Source of the DNA: Meta bourneti
Lineage: Eukaryota > Arthropoda > Arachnida > Araneae > Tetragnathidae
Direction: 5' to 3'
Assembly (NCBI GenBank): GCA_933210815.1
Contig: OW119929.1
Span: forward strand, 49,234,364-49,298,363
DNA: 64,000 nt
The translations under genes were made by a program, and so were the position numbers. The notes under the pieces are model-generated. The model saw only the letters and a list, made by a program, of their open reading frames with translations. It made no database searches and had not been told where the DNA came from. Shown here in pieces: positions 46,377-56,589 of the stretch. The number at the start of each line of letters is the position of its first letter. The first letter of the stretch is position 1.

Positions 46377-46808
46377 ACCAATCAAACCATTATTTTAATC
46401 AAGTTCATTTAAATCGGCATAGTTATTCGTTCTGCATTCAATTTGTTAACAAATTCATTATTATTTCATTTTATGCATGACGTGTGAATAAAATTGTTCG
46501 TGTTAACCTTCAGCGTTTTACCCCACAACACACGCATAATGGCTAAATAATCAATTTGATTGATTGAAAGAACCCTAGGAAAGATTCCTTTGATCTAGAA
46601 GGTGAAAACTAGTTATTATGCAAGGAAGACTGCAGGTTTCGGGGAACGGACATATACGTGTGAACCATTCAGTGGATTAATGTACTCGAGAAATTTTACG
46701 CCTTATGTTCTATAATTGCTTTTCCTCTGCTTTTGAAAACAAAGCAGTAAATGTGTACCTGAATCTTAAAAGTGTACCTAAATCATTTAGAATTGTTGTG
46801 TTTAGTAT

Positions 46809-47959
46809 TGTGAGGATTCATTGATGGACCCCTCAATTAACCCTCCCAAAGGCAAACTCGCCGACAAGTCGTAAAAGAGCCGAACAATACGTTTCGATCT
46901 CTCTGGCGCCAGACGGTCGGCACTTGGATCAGAGACTAACAAAAGAGATTCGTTCCGGGAAGCGCCCAGGTGCTTAGGAGTGCACCTGCCAGGTGATTAA
47001 GTCCACCTGTTAGGTAATCAAGCCACCTGCGCTAAGTAGCTGATCCCATTTTACGTCAGACAGTCTCTACCGAATCAGCAACCTCAAAAATGAACAAAGT
47101 AAAAACGAACCAATTAAAAGTAAGAACCAATCAAGAACGATCGAATCAAAAGAACCACCAGCGAACAAAGGCTGCGAGGTTTCGAAAGGAGAAGCAGGGA
47201 GTCGAATCGTCAGTTCTTGCCTGTGTGCTCGTGCGAGCGGCTTGACTCAGCGACCCTTTGAGCGGTCACTCCTTAGGGAGAAAAGCATTGTTAAAAGACG
47301 GTTCTCTCACCCCGAGAGTACGCGTTCTTGTAGCCGGCGTAGGCTGCCCATCTCGAGACTTGTTTGTGTTCCCGAGCTAGCGTCTTAGCTCAGTGACCCG
47401 TTGAGCGGCAACCCCATTAAGGAGCTCTTAATAATTTGGAAGACGGTTCTCTCACCCTGAGAGTACGCGTTCTTGTAGCCTGGCGTAGGCTGCCTATCTC
47501 GAGTTCCTGCTTTATTCTCGTTCGAGACTTGAACCAGCGACCCCAGCGGAGCGTGCCTGCCTTGTGCCGATCCGACGACCCCAGCGAAGCCGTGCCTGTC
47601 TTGTGCCGAACCGACGACCTGCGAAGAGTCCGGTACCGACTTCTCGTCCAGCAGTGAACCTGAATTGACCCGTCGTCCCGTGGGATCCGGTGCTGACCTT
47701 GTGAAATCGTCACCCGACGAGTAGAGTTCATCTAGAGACTGTTGAGATACCTTTCTCCCACTCAGAGACTTTTGCGCGTACCCGAGATTACGACAACCCT
47801 TCGCATCCCCTTGGCAGAGGCATCGAATTCGTGAAAGTGCCTTGTATATAAACCCTCATCTAATCAAGAAATTGTTGTGAATAAAATTAATGTTTATTAT
47901 TTAAGCTAGACTCTTCTCTGTAGATTTGAATCTACCACGCTACCAGAGAAGTTATTACA
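46809..47959. mobile_element. solo LTR, copy 1 (1151 bp)
   Basis: Begins TGTGAGGATTC and ends GTTATTACA, i.e. TGT...ACA as in LTRs. Near the right end are a TATA box (TGTATATAAA at about 47844) and a polyadenylation signal (AATAAA at 47880), in LTR order. Internal duplications include TTCTCTCACC...GAGAGTACGCG at about 47302 and 47447, and CCTTGTGCCGA-type repeats near 47560. It is over 99 percent identical by eye to 58676-59827. No internal retroviral-type genes are present. The open frames inside are chance frames shared because the copies are identical. Confidence 0.8.
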
Positions 47960-48097
47960 CCACGAAAGTTCTGACATACACCAGCCCCCTGTACAAGACG
48001 GTCTTCGGCTGGAATAAGTTTCGAACTCGCGACCCTCCGGTTACAAAATGCAAATTGTGTAAAATTAAGTATTTTAAATATCCAATTTCATCATTCA
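47960..48097 (-). repeat. SINE-A head remnant and flank duplicated with the LTR
   Basis: CCACGAAAGTTCTGACATAC through the head GGTTCTAGGG-less fragment (ACCAGCCCCCTGTACAAG, TTCGAACTCGCGACCCTCCG), then 50 bp of A/T-rich flank. All 138 bp are identical to 59828-59965, whereas the left flank of this LTR copy is unrelated. Confidence 0.8.
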
Positions 48098-48286
48098 TCA
48101 GTATTTAAATCCGTTTTGTCGAAAAATATTCAAAATCAAAATATTTAGACCCAGTGACAATGACTCTTTGAATTTGAGTTCATTTTTAGTTCTGGTGACA
48201 AGTTTCAGAGTGGCCTACCTCAAAACGAATACCAGCTGTTTTGGAGAAAATTATTAATTTATTAATAAACTAATTAATAAATTTAA

Positions 48287-48797
48287 TCTATATAAATAAA
48301 AATGTAATGTTCGTTTGTTCCTAACGCAAAATCTCCCAAAATATTTCACCGATTGCCTTGAAATTTTGCCACAACGTTGCATTCGAATACGCGCATGTTT
48401 TAGTCTACTTAGCTATATAAATAAAAATGTCACGCCAGGAGTAACTGGTAAAACGTTCCTAATTAAATTGATTCTGGCCGCAATCAGATCCCCAAATCAC
48501 ATTGCCTTAGCACTTGCGTCGTCCGAAATAGCTGCGACTTTGATACCAGGTGGAAGAACTGCTCATTCCGCTTTGAAATTGCCATTTGACATGCAATTCA
48601 TTGAATCCCCCACATTTCCAAAGCATCAAGCAATACTTTTCCCAAAGTATTTTTGATGCATTCCAAAGCATTTTGCAATACTTTTCCCAAAGTATTGCAA
48701 AAATGCAAACTTATCGTTTGGGATGAATGCACAATGGCAATCTTTCTTTTCAATTTAACCAGATGAGCCACAGCAACGCGTCGCCCGGTACAGCTAG
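48287..48797 (+). mobile_element. non-autonomous Helitron, 511 bp
   Basis: Begins TCTATATAAATAAAAATG after an A and ends GGTACAGCTAG before a T: the TC...CTAG termini and A|T insertion site of Helitrons, with no target duplication. A second CTATATAAATAAAAATG at 48411 marks the join between the 5' end and an internal helicase fragment, so it is a deletion derivative. Confidence 0.8.
48426..48745 (+). pseudogene. Helitron PIF1-like helicase fragment
   Basis: The frame from 48426 reads TPGVTGKTFLIKLILAAIRS, a Walker A motif (GVTGKT, usual GGTGKT), then HIALALASSEIAATLIPGG and RTAHSALKLP. After a stop at 48656 and a small duplicated stretch (CAATACTTTTCCCAAAGTAT twice), another frame gives KVLQKCKLIVWDECTMA with Walker B (DE). 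The remaining helicase and the Rep domain are absent. Confidence 0.85.
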
Positions 48798-49552
48798 TTA
48801 TTTTATATAATCCGTGAAAATATAAATGGGTTACTTTTGTAAATGTGTTAAAAAATATTGTGCAAATATTAGTTGAGTGCAGTCGAGGAAAGCAGGGGTG
48901 GCCAACTTAAAACCATATTAATCAGAAATAAAAGATAGCTTAAAGAAGTAATAGAGATAGTACGCAATAAATTATTATATTAATAGGTAGTATTAAAAAT
49001 TTATATTGATGTATGCATTTGAGTAATCAATCAACCATATTTTTGAATTTAATTATCATAACTTTTTATTAAGTCAATAATTTGATGTTTAATTTGTGGT
49101 TGTAATGAAAAGCACAGGAATCGTACGTAATTAAATGTTAACTGAAGTTAAACGTACTACATTGTGAAAACATCTAGAAATGCAAAAGAAATTGCATTTA
49201 AAATAAATGCGTCGTGAAAGGATATATAACGCATGGAATGGTCCTAAAGGGAATATTTTCATGTGAAAGATATCTCAAACGTAAATAAACATCAGAACAC
49301 ACATATATAGGATATGAGTCAACAGTCCATCCTTTAATGAAAATACTTTGGTGTTAAAAATAATTTTTTAAAATATTTATGTTTATTTAAACTTGTCGAA
49401 GTTTTGTTAAACACTCCTATAATACACACATGAACACATTCAGTAAACGATGCACTTGCTCACTTAGCATTATAGAAATAGTTCAAGATGGATAATTTCA
49501 TAAGACAAATATTCGCAAGTTAACAAAATTAATTTGCAAAACAAACACTTAC

Positions 49553-50271
49553 CGAACAGGTACATTTTTTTCATTGGAGCATAGAACCACAGCCTTTTCT
49601 ATCGGAGCTCCATACCTGATGAGGGTGGACAGAACTTCAAGGCTGCCTTTGACAAATAAGTTAGTAGCGAGCAGGTTTTGGTCATCGGGTTGATCCATGA
49701 CCGTTGGTAAAACTCTCCACAGATCGAATCGAGACTTTTGTGCGTGATACAGAATATAATCTATAGTCCTTGCGTCGTTTAACATAAATATATAACGCTT
49801 ATAACCACTGTTTGAAAATAATTTTAGGAAATCTGCAACTAGAAAGGAGTCTTCGCAATATATCACCAAGAGTTCCACGAATAAGTCGAAGATGTATTTA
49901 TCTCGTGCATTAAGGCCTGAGCCATCACCCAACACTCTGGACCGTAACATCATCAGGGGTTTCAAATAACGACGAATTATGGCACTTTTATCGCTGGTTT
50001 GCAGTACGTGATTGCGCATCTCCAATAACATAGTCTTCTGGAATTTTTCCAGATAATTTATCCATTCGGGCTCGTGTAACCTCATAAATAACCTATTATA
50101 TTTCTCATGACTGCGGTAGCTGCAGTCAAGACCCAACTTATCAAACAACGGTTTCCGATTTCTCTTGAACACGTCTTTGTAATTGCGAACACATTTTGTT
50201 TCTCGTTCATATTCGCCGAAACTTATGTCCAAGGAATTGAACGACTCGTGCATGAGAGGTGCAAATTGCAT
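49553..50271 (-). CDS. SOCS-box family gene A, exon 1 (ankyrin-like segment)
   Basis: The start is ATG 50271 (MQFAPLMHESF); the frame extends seven codons further but only through a non-ATG codon. It holds 239 codons plus 2 nt to the GTAAGT donor, with TAA at 49549-49551 in the intron. It is the longest of the three exon 1 copies, with a charged N-terminal stretch (EYERETKCVRNYKDVFKRNRK absent from B and C) before the shared blocks YLEKFQKTMLLEMRNHV, LKPLMMLRSRVLG, FVELLV, VADFLKLFS, KRYIFMLNDARTI, YILYHAQKSRFDLW and SLEVLSTLIRYGAPIEKAV. The last block looks like an ankyrin helix pair. It splices in phase 2 to 43426-43903, giving 398 aa. No signal peptide or membrane segment is apparent, so the protein is probably cytosolic or nuclear. 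Confidence 0.82.
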
Positions 50272-50298
50272 TTTTTTTATCCTAGGATGCAACTCTGA

Positions 50299-50331
50299 CA
50301 GAATAGTAAACTTAACGAATGAGATGTTCTG
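50299..50331 (-). promoter_or_regulatory. conserved upstream block of the SOCS-box family (copy A)
   Basis: CAGAATAGTAAACTTAACGA then ATGAGATGTTCTG on plus, 27 bp from the ATG; counterpart of 4933-4965 and 21278-21306. Confidence 0.55.
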
Positions 50332-50985
50332 GTAAATTTACAATACTCGGACCGTGCTAGCAACAGACTAACTTTGCCCCACTAACTTTGCGATATGCAG
50401 TATGGACCCAAGGCTTGAAGGGGAATTGGTTTATTCCAATAAAACGTGAAACTCGTTTTGAGCGGAAAAGACCGTGACGTACTAGCAGAGAAGTCAGATA
50501 TTGGCGCCTGGAAGTTTCCTACACAACTGAATCGTACTTCGCCTTGAATTATTAAACTAACTGAAGATGAATCCGACATCCCCCTAAAAACAACCGAGAC
50601 GATTTTTTTAGTTGCTGATAAAATGAATGATTTACACACGTAGCCTCATTAATGAAATCAATACCATTTTTGAGTAAAACGCTGCACAGAGAAATCTCCA
50701 AGACCATTAACAGATGTTTCAATGGCCCCAGATGTTTCAGTGGCCTTGTGGATTGGACTCGGACCCCCGTTTCTTGGTTTTACCAGACATCTATCCTCAA
50801 GGGATTTGCAGTGAAAGGGGATTGTCAGCAGTGTCGTCAATTTTATTGTTGTATCTTTTTTATACTTTAATATATAAGCATTAGGTTTTGCCATACGAAT
50901 CGTTTGAAAACATCGAATGTCTTTTTTATTTGTGATTTTACAGCTTTATTAAATAAACAATAGAGCATCTTTTGTGACGTCTATA
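50332..50985. other. contiguous upstream flank of gene A
   Basis: Homologous to 21307-21376 plus 29391-29866 on the gene B side. Here it is uninterrupted, which makes it the reference for the 8-kb and Tc1 insertions there. Short frames on both strands (50382-50894) are not conserved. Confidence 0.7.
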
Positions 50986-50987
50986 TA

Positions 50988-52002
50988 CAGGGTGCAACGC
51001 AAAGTCCGTACCCGGCCTTTATTTTCGCAACCGTTGGTCGTAGACATATACTTCCAATTACAAAAATGTTTCACATGAGGTAAACATTCATGTTATGACA
51101 TTTTGAAATTTAAAAAAATCAATTTTGTAAACATTACAAAATCTAACTTTTTATACAGTCCCCCGTTTCCTATAGTGATATTTAGTAAGTTTACACTCAT
51201 CCTAACAAACGTAACACAAAAAGTTTCACTTCTGTGTGACAAAATTTGACCGAGATATTTAATTTCAAAGTTTGGGATTTATTCAGATTTATTTTGCCTT
51301 CATTGAGGGGTCGGTTAAAATATAACTTAGAATAATTCGAGATTGAAATCAGAGTGCAACGCCCATTTTACGGCGAAAGGGGGGTTCCCCGACTATAAAC
51401 GATGGGTGCATGTATAGTAAAGTGGACATGCCCGATTCACTGAAAGCGGTCGCAGCGCCCCAGTGAGGAAAGTTTGGAAATCTAATTCCGAAACTAAGCA
51501 AGATAGACAAAAGATGTTAATTCGAAAGTTGTAGACCATCGTCGAATTATGTAGAATCGACACCCTTAAAATGAAAAATGTGCAAAAAGAACCGGATAAA
51601 TGGCAGCGGAATGCAAACTACCAGAGGAGTTGCACTCTGATTTCAATCTCGAATTATTCTAAGTTATATTTTAACCGACCCCTCAATGAAGGCGAAACAA
51701 ATCTGAAAAAATCCCAAAATTTGAAATTAAATATCTCGGTCAATTTTTGTCACACAGAAGTGAAACTTTTTGTGTTACGCTTGTTAGGATGAGTGTAAAC
51801 TTTTACTAAATATCACTATAAGGAACGGGGGACTGTATAAAAAGTTAGATTTTGTAATATTTACAAAATTGATTTTTTAAATTTCAAAATGTCATAACAT
51901 GAATGTTTACCTCATGTGAAACATTTTTGCAATTGGAAGTATATGTCTACGACCAACGGTTGCGAAAATAAAGGCCGGGTACGGACTTTGCGTTGCACCC
52001 TG
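50988..52002. mobile_element. foldback DNA element with ~370-bp inverted arms, TA target
   Basis: Ends CAGGGTGCAACGCAAAG and CTTTGCGTTGCACCCTG, flanked by TA. The left arm runs to about 51361 (TCAGAGTGCAAC) and the right starts about 51629 (GTTGCACTCTGA); the loop is about 267 bp. The arms are about 95 percent identical by eye. No transposase. The gene B flank near 31405 (GATGCTCATATGG) is the empty site. Probably mobilised by a Tc1/mariner-type transposase. Confidence 0.9.
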
Positions 52003-52254
52003 TATATGGAATACAACTCCTATGCGCGAAGTTCCTGCAATTAATCAGCGTAGCAAAGATGTTATTTACATATATTTAAGTATGTATTCAATTCATTGAT
52101 TAACACTCAATTAAGTGCATCCTATTTTATTTAAAAATGACCGGTCTGTAACTATTGATTACGTAGGTGATTTATTCTTAAAAAATCAGGGTCATAGGTA
52201 TAGGGCCTGTGCTCATTATATGCAGATTCCTTGTGGAATATACGAGGACACAAT

Positions 52255-53025
52255 TATACAGAATGGAAATCATTAACTACAGTATTGTTCGAAAAGTGCA
52301 CGTGTTACAGTGAACTAAACTAGTTTTTATGAAAAACTATATCTAGAGCAACAAGACCGCAGGAAGAGTACCTTAGATCTGAATGAAATATTCTACAATT
52401 AGCTTTAAGTGTGAAAGGTTTATCAATTTTCACAACGCCTAATGTAGTCTAGTGGAAAGTATTTTACGAAAAACAAATTTGATAATAATTTGAAGAGAGG
52501 AGTACAAATGAAGCACAAGTTGTTCCTATTATTCCGAAAGCATCTTTAAGACATATTGCAAGGGGTACTAGACTTACGAGGGGTTCCCATTGAAGTTGTA
52601 TTCAATTATTGGAGTCTTGTTTAGCGATTCGTAGAAAATATGCGTGTCAATAACACACATGTTTTTCAACACTTGTTCTGAACCATTTCGAACATCCCTT
52701 CCCAGACGGGGATTCGAACCTAGGACCAAGAAAACGTACGTGGATGAGGGATTATTCCAGTTGAAAATGTCAATCTTTTTTTTATATTTAGAAGTTAATA
52801 ATGAGAGGCATTAACACACGGATCCTCATTCATTCAGCGAGTTTATCAATCTTCGGCGAAATCCGATTCAGCTGTGTCGGAAACGTGTGGAGGCCAGTGG
52901 CCAACGGTACGTCGCGATACTACCCAAAACGAGTCATCGAACTCGCTTTTTGGCCAAATGACTCCTCCCACTCTGGCCCCTCTGCAAAGAAAAGCTCAAC
53001 AGGAACTGATAGAGATAGGAATGTT
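52255..53025. other. no supported gene
   Basis: A tRNA-like B box (minus strand TAGGTTCGAATCCCCG) near 52700 may be a further SINE remnant. Otherwise nothing recognised. Confidence 0.35.
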
Positions 53026-53420
53026 AACCGAATCACAGAACTGCTACTCAATCACCTATATTTTTGAACCACAGTTCTACCCGTTACTGCATTCTCCAAA
53101 TAACAGTAATTTGGTAGCAGTGATTGTTGGAACTGTGACTGAGGATATCAGTGATTTTATACTAGTATTTCAGAGAGCAATGTAATATCAGTGATACCCC
53201 GATTCTACAACTGTGATGGAGGGTTAAACGATATCAGGGACTGGGACTGAGAGTGAGGATGAAGTGATATCAGTGACAGACTGAGTATTGGAGAAATGGG
53301 AGCAGGGGGGTGAAACGTGAAACTGAGTGTTGGTAATTTAGTAGCAGCGAAAGCTGGAATATCGGTGAATGGTAATTCGCTGGAGTGAAATATACCTGTG
53401 TAAGATCTGTGTGACGGAGT
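53026..53420. repeat. dispersed GTAGCAGTG repeat, third locus
   Basis: CACAGAACTGCTACTCAATC, AACAGTAATTTGGTAGCAGT and GTGTTGGTAATTTAGTAGCA match 15960-16260 and 5100-5225. Overlapping short frames are not conserved. Confidence 0.65.
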
Positions 53421-53446
53421 TATTTGTTCTTTAGCGGTTTGATTGG

Positions 53447-53905
53447 ATTTTCAACCGGCTGCAAGACGCGAAAAGCGGCATCCTCCCGATTCAATGAGTG
53501 GCTTAAAGGTACTGAACAGTCAACCGATGAGATTCAGTCAGCTTAGAACCACAAATATACTTTGCAAGCAATCTCAATTAAAACTATTACACTGTATCAT
53601 CACTACAACTGGTATTAAGAAAAACCAGAGAGGTGCAAGTAAGTTGAAGTAAAATATTCCTGTACTTGTGAAATATACCTAGAGTTTAGATTTTCAACCG
53701 GTCCGCAAGAAGCGAAAAGAAACATCTCACGATGTGAATAAACGGTTGGCTAGAAGGTACTGAACAGCCAAACGATGAGATTCAGTCAGCTTAAAATCAC
53801 CATCAAAGTTTAGAATCACAAAAATACTTCAGTAACAATAACATTTACTGTGAAATCAGTAACAGTAACATCACTAAAACTGGTACTAAGAAAAACCCAG
53901 AGAGG
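53447..53905. repeat. diverged ~245-bp tandem duplication
   Basis: TTTTCAACCGG, AAGGTACTGAACAG, GATGAGATTCAGTCAGCTTA and AAGAAAAACC-AGAGAGG occur in order in two units (53449 and 53692). A further piece of the unit (GGTACTAAGAAAAATCCAGA) recurs at 56597-56720. Confidence 0.75.
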
Positions 53906-54057
53906 AGCCAATAAGATTGAACCATTATTGTTTGAAGGTGGGATGGGTCGAAACTTCTCGGAAGAGAGGTTTTCAGGAATTGTGCATTTGGCATACAATG
54001 ACAACAGAGATCATGCAAGATATCATAATTGTCGGATACCATTGTTTCATATATTGT

Positions 54058-54123
54058 AACATCCAATTTAATACGCTATATCGTATTAAATTTAATACGC
54101 TATATCGTATTAAATTGGATGTT
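54058..54123. repeat. 66-bp near-perfect palindrome
   Basis: AACATCCAATTTAATACG at one end and its complement at the other. Inside, AATTTAATACGCTATATCGT occurs twice. Could be a tiny foldback insertion or the joined ends of one; no flanking duplication is clear. Confidence 0.8.
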
Positions 54124-54199
54124 GTATGACTAAATTAACTGTTTTCCTCTGTGTTGGCTTGTCGCTCTACGGTTATTCTTAGCTACACAAGAACTTATT

Positions 54200-54912
54200 A
54201 AATGGGGGACGTACGAAAGTGGATTCCGGACCACTACTAGCATCCATGGCATGACCAGGATTCGAACGCGCATCCTGTTGAACAGAGGACAAGAGCTTTT
54301 GCATTAAATAACACGATCTCTATCGAAAAGAAATGCCTTTAAATAAATCAATAAGTATTATTTTGCCTTTAAAAATTGCTTGTTTTGTTTAAGTGATTTT
54401 GAACTTAGAAATAAAAAAGATTTGATTTTCTGTTGCGTTGCCCATTCCAAAGGGAAGAAAATGTAATTAAACATTATTTTACCTTCATAGCTTAGGTCAA
54501 AGCCCTTAATATTTTGAAGTCTCCTAAAACTCATCTAATGCAAAAACATACTCTCTTATTTCAAAAATAGCCTTCACTATAATATCGCGATTAAAAATTA
54601 GAAAAACGCTGTTCGAACTAAAATTTTAAAAGTTTAATTTGAATTTAAAATTGTTATAATTAACTTAATAAATAAATGCAATTCTGTTTTTTCCGTTTTT
54701 AACTTTGAATTTTATCATTACAATAAAAGCTCCTTTGTTCTGTTTACTTTCTCATTCATTATTATAGCATTAGTAAAACTAAAACAATATTATCGTGATT
54801 CATAGATCGGTCATCCCCAACAGCCTGTTATGATATTCCAGTGGGACGTAAATTAATTACCTACCTCTTTCCCAGATCGGTCTTCGATAAAAAAAACACC
54901 AGTAAAACTATA
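54200..54912. other. no supported gene
   Basis: A tRNA-like patch (minus strand, CGCGTTCGAATCCTGG near 54250) and a SINE-A tail scrap (ATTCCAGTGGGACGTAAATT with ACCTACC, about 54830-54870). The rest is A/T-rich. Confidence 0.4.
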
Positions 54913-55785
54913 CAGGGTGTCCCAAAAAGGTTGTTCCGCAATTTATCTTTTTACCATTTGGAGATAGGTAGGCAATGTAAATTGCAAAAATGCACCAAAT
55001 AAGGTAAGTAATTAAGATATGCGAATAAAATTATCATGTGATAACAATTTAAGCGGATACAGTTTTTAATTTGTATACAACCCCTCTAGATAAAAATCCG
55101 AGATAGCAGAAATGTTCCTTACCTGCATCCCTATCGTTAGCAGAAAACTGCATTTCTGTAGGTTGAACAGTAACGGAGGCATAAGGACGCAAAAAAGTTG
55201 ACTTATACCGCTTGTGCACAGCTGTTCAAGCAGTCAGATTAGGGACCGCATACACAATGCTAAAAAGCATTTTTTTTTTTAGGTCAGAAAGTTCAACATT
55301 GTGCAAAGTAATGTAGTATTGCAACTGCAGATGAAAATCGAAATGCATAATAGTAGACAATGTAATCTTTAATAAAGATATTGTAGAAAAAATGGTTTAA
55401 ATAAAAATAAAAGGAAATTTTTCCATCTGTAGGAATGCAGAACTTAGCTCTTCATTTTTGGCCATTGGTCAGTTTCCGTTCTAGATTAGATACGGCCCCC
55501 TTAAAATAGAAACTCTTGTATCTCCGTTACTATTCAACCTACAGAAATATGGTTTTTACTAACGATAGGGATACAGGTAAGGAACATTTTTGCTATCTCG
55601 GATTTTTATCTAGAGGGGTGGTATACAAATTAAAAACTGTATCCGCTTAATTGTTATCACGTGATAATTTTATTCACATATCTTAATTACTTACCTTATT
55701 TGGTGCACTTCTGCAATTTACATTGCCTACTTATCTCCAAATGGTAAAAAGATAAATCGCGGAACAACCTTTTTGGGACAGCCTG
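54913..55785. mobile_element. second foldback element, ~260-bp arms, TA target
   Basis: Ends CAGGGTGTCCCAAAAAGG and CCTTTTTGGGACAGCCTG, flanked by TA. The arms extend to about 55185 and 55515 (CCGTTACTATTCAACC against GGTTGAACAGTAACGG). Length 873 bp; the central loop is about 330 bp and non-coding. The CAGGGTGTCCCAAAA terminus is typical of mariner-type MITEs. Confidence 0.9.
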
Positions 55786-55962
55786 TATATATGTGCGTTT
55801 AATCTGTAAATTTGAGAAATGTTATGTTTGTTTGAGATTGGAATGACTCGTCATTTGTATAATGCTTTTATCATACACAAAAATAAAATATTTTATGATT
55901 GATTGCCGGTTGTGTTACTCATGTGAAATAAAACTCTTTTATACAACGCATTTATATTCAAT

Positions 55963-56310
55963 TCAAATCACCATACCATCAAATAAATATCGAATTTGTT
56001 GATAGTCTGCTCCTGATAAGCCTTGTTTGAATTCTAAGTTAGACTTGTTGCTAATCTCCACATCTAGCTCCAGACCAAATCCAGAAGTCCATACACCCGC
56101 ACAGGCATACACCAAAAGAGATTCAGAAAACAAGTCGTCTCGGGACAACTCCATGTACTCAAGAATGTGTGCTGGGGAGGCCTGATCAGATTTGCATTTA
56201 AGACAAACAGGATGAATCTTGCTACCACAGCAAAATGTGAGACTCCTTAGGTGGCCACTGAAAAAGCGGGAGAGCGCTGTCTGAATATGTCTGCCGCAAT
56301 TGAGAGCAAG
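55963..56310 (-). pseudogene. RNase H C-terminal fragment of a non-LTR retrotransposon
   Basis: The minus frame reads TALSRFFSGHLRSLTF, then HPVCLKCKSDQASPAHILEY and SRDDLFSESLLVY. This is the tail of the RNase H region common in arthropod non-LTR elements, including the CxxC...H zinc-like cluster. There is no reverse transcriptase nearby. It lies just downstream of the SOCS-family promoter relic at 56477, where exon 1 would be expected. Confidence 0.6.
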
Positions 56311-56476
56311 AGATCTTCATGGGCGATACCAAGAATGTACCGGGAAACGATCCATGCCTTCTTATCAAGATTTTTTTCTAATAGAGTAAAGCTCAAGAAA
56401 CATCAATGAGTGGGTATCGGACAATGGTTCATCGACACCCGCCTTAGTATATAATTCTCAAATGCCAAGTTTCGGA

Positions 56477-56580
56477 CCGAATAGTGAACTCAATAAATGA
56501 GATGTTCTCCAAAATTCATAGTGCTCAGAGCGTGCTCTCAACGAATGCTATGTAGATCTTACAGTTGCAATTGAGCTTTC
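56477..56580 (-). promoter_or_regulatory. relic promoter of a fourth SOCS-box family copy
   Basis: CCGAATAGTGAACTCAATAA then ATGAGATGTTCTC matches the upstream block of copies A-C, followed outward by TTGCAATTGAGCTTTCTTAC as in copy B (TTGCAATCGAGCTCTCTCAC). At the expected start, the TATATAATG of the other copies reads TATATACTA (minus strand, near 56447), so the start codon is lost and no exon 1 follows. Confidence 0.6.
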
Positions 56581-56589
56581 TTACCAAAC

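Larger units (their letters stand above)
43904..49552 (-). other. gene A intron (5.6 kb)
   Basis: GTAAGT at 49552 and TTTCAG at 43904. Contents: a TTTAAATCA-type element, a SINE-A, a gene-B-homologous piece (46470-46720), a solo LTR, a Helitron and a decayed A/T-rich part (48800-49540) in which I see nothing further. Confidence 0.65.

Noticed and set aside
47417..47731. 104-codon minus-strand gene, identical at 59285-59599
   Set aside because: Identity is explained by the two young LTR copies; the frame is Arg/Thr/Ser-rich with no domain and lies within the LTR.
46804..48104. AGTAT as a simple 5-bp target duplication of LTR copy 1
   Set aside because: The second AGTAT lies 140 bp beyond the LTR end, and copy 2 shows a 4-bp duplication; kept only as one possibility in the findings.
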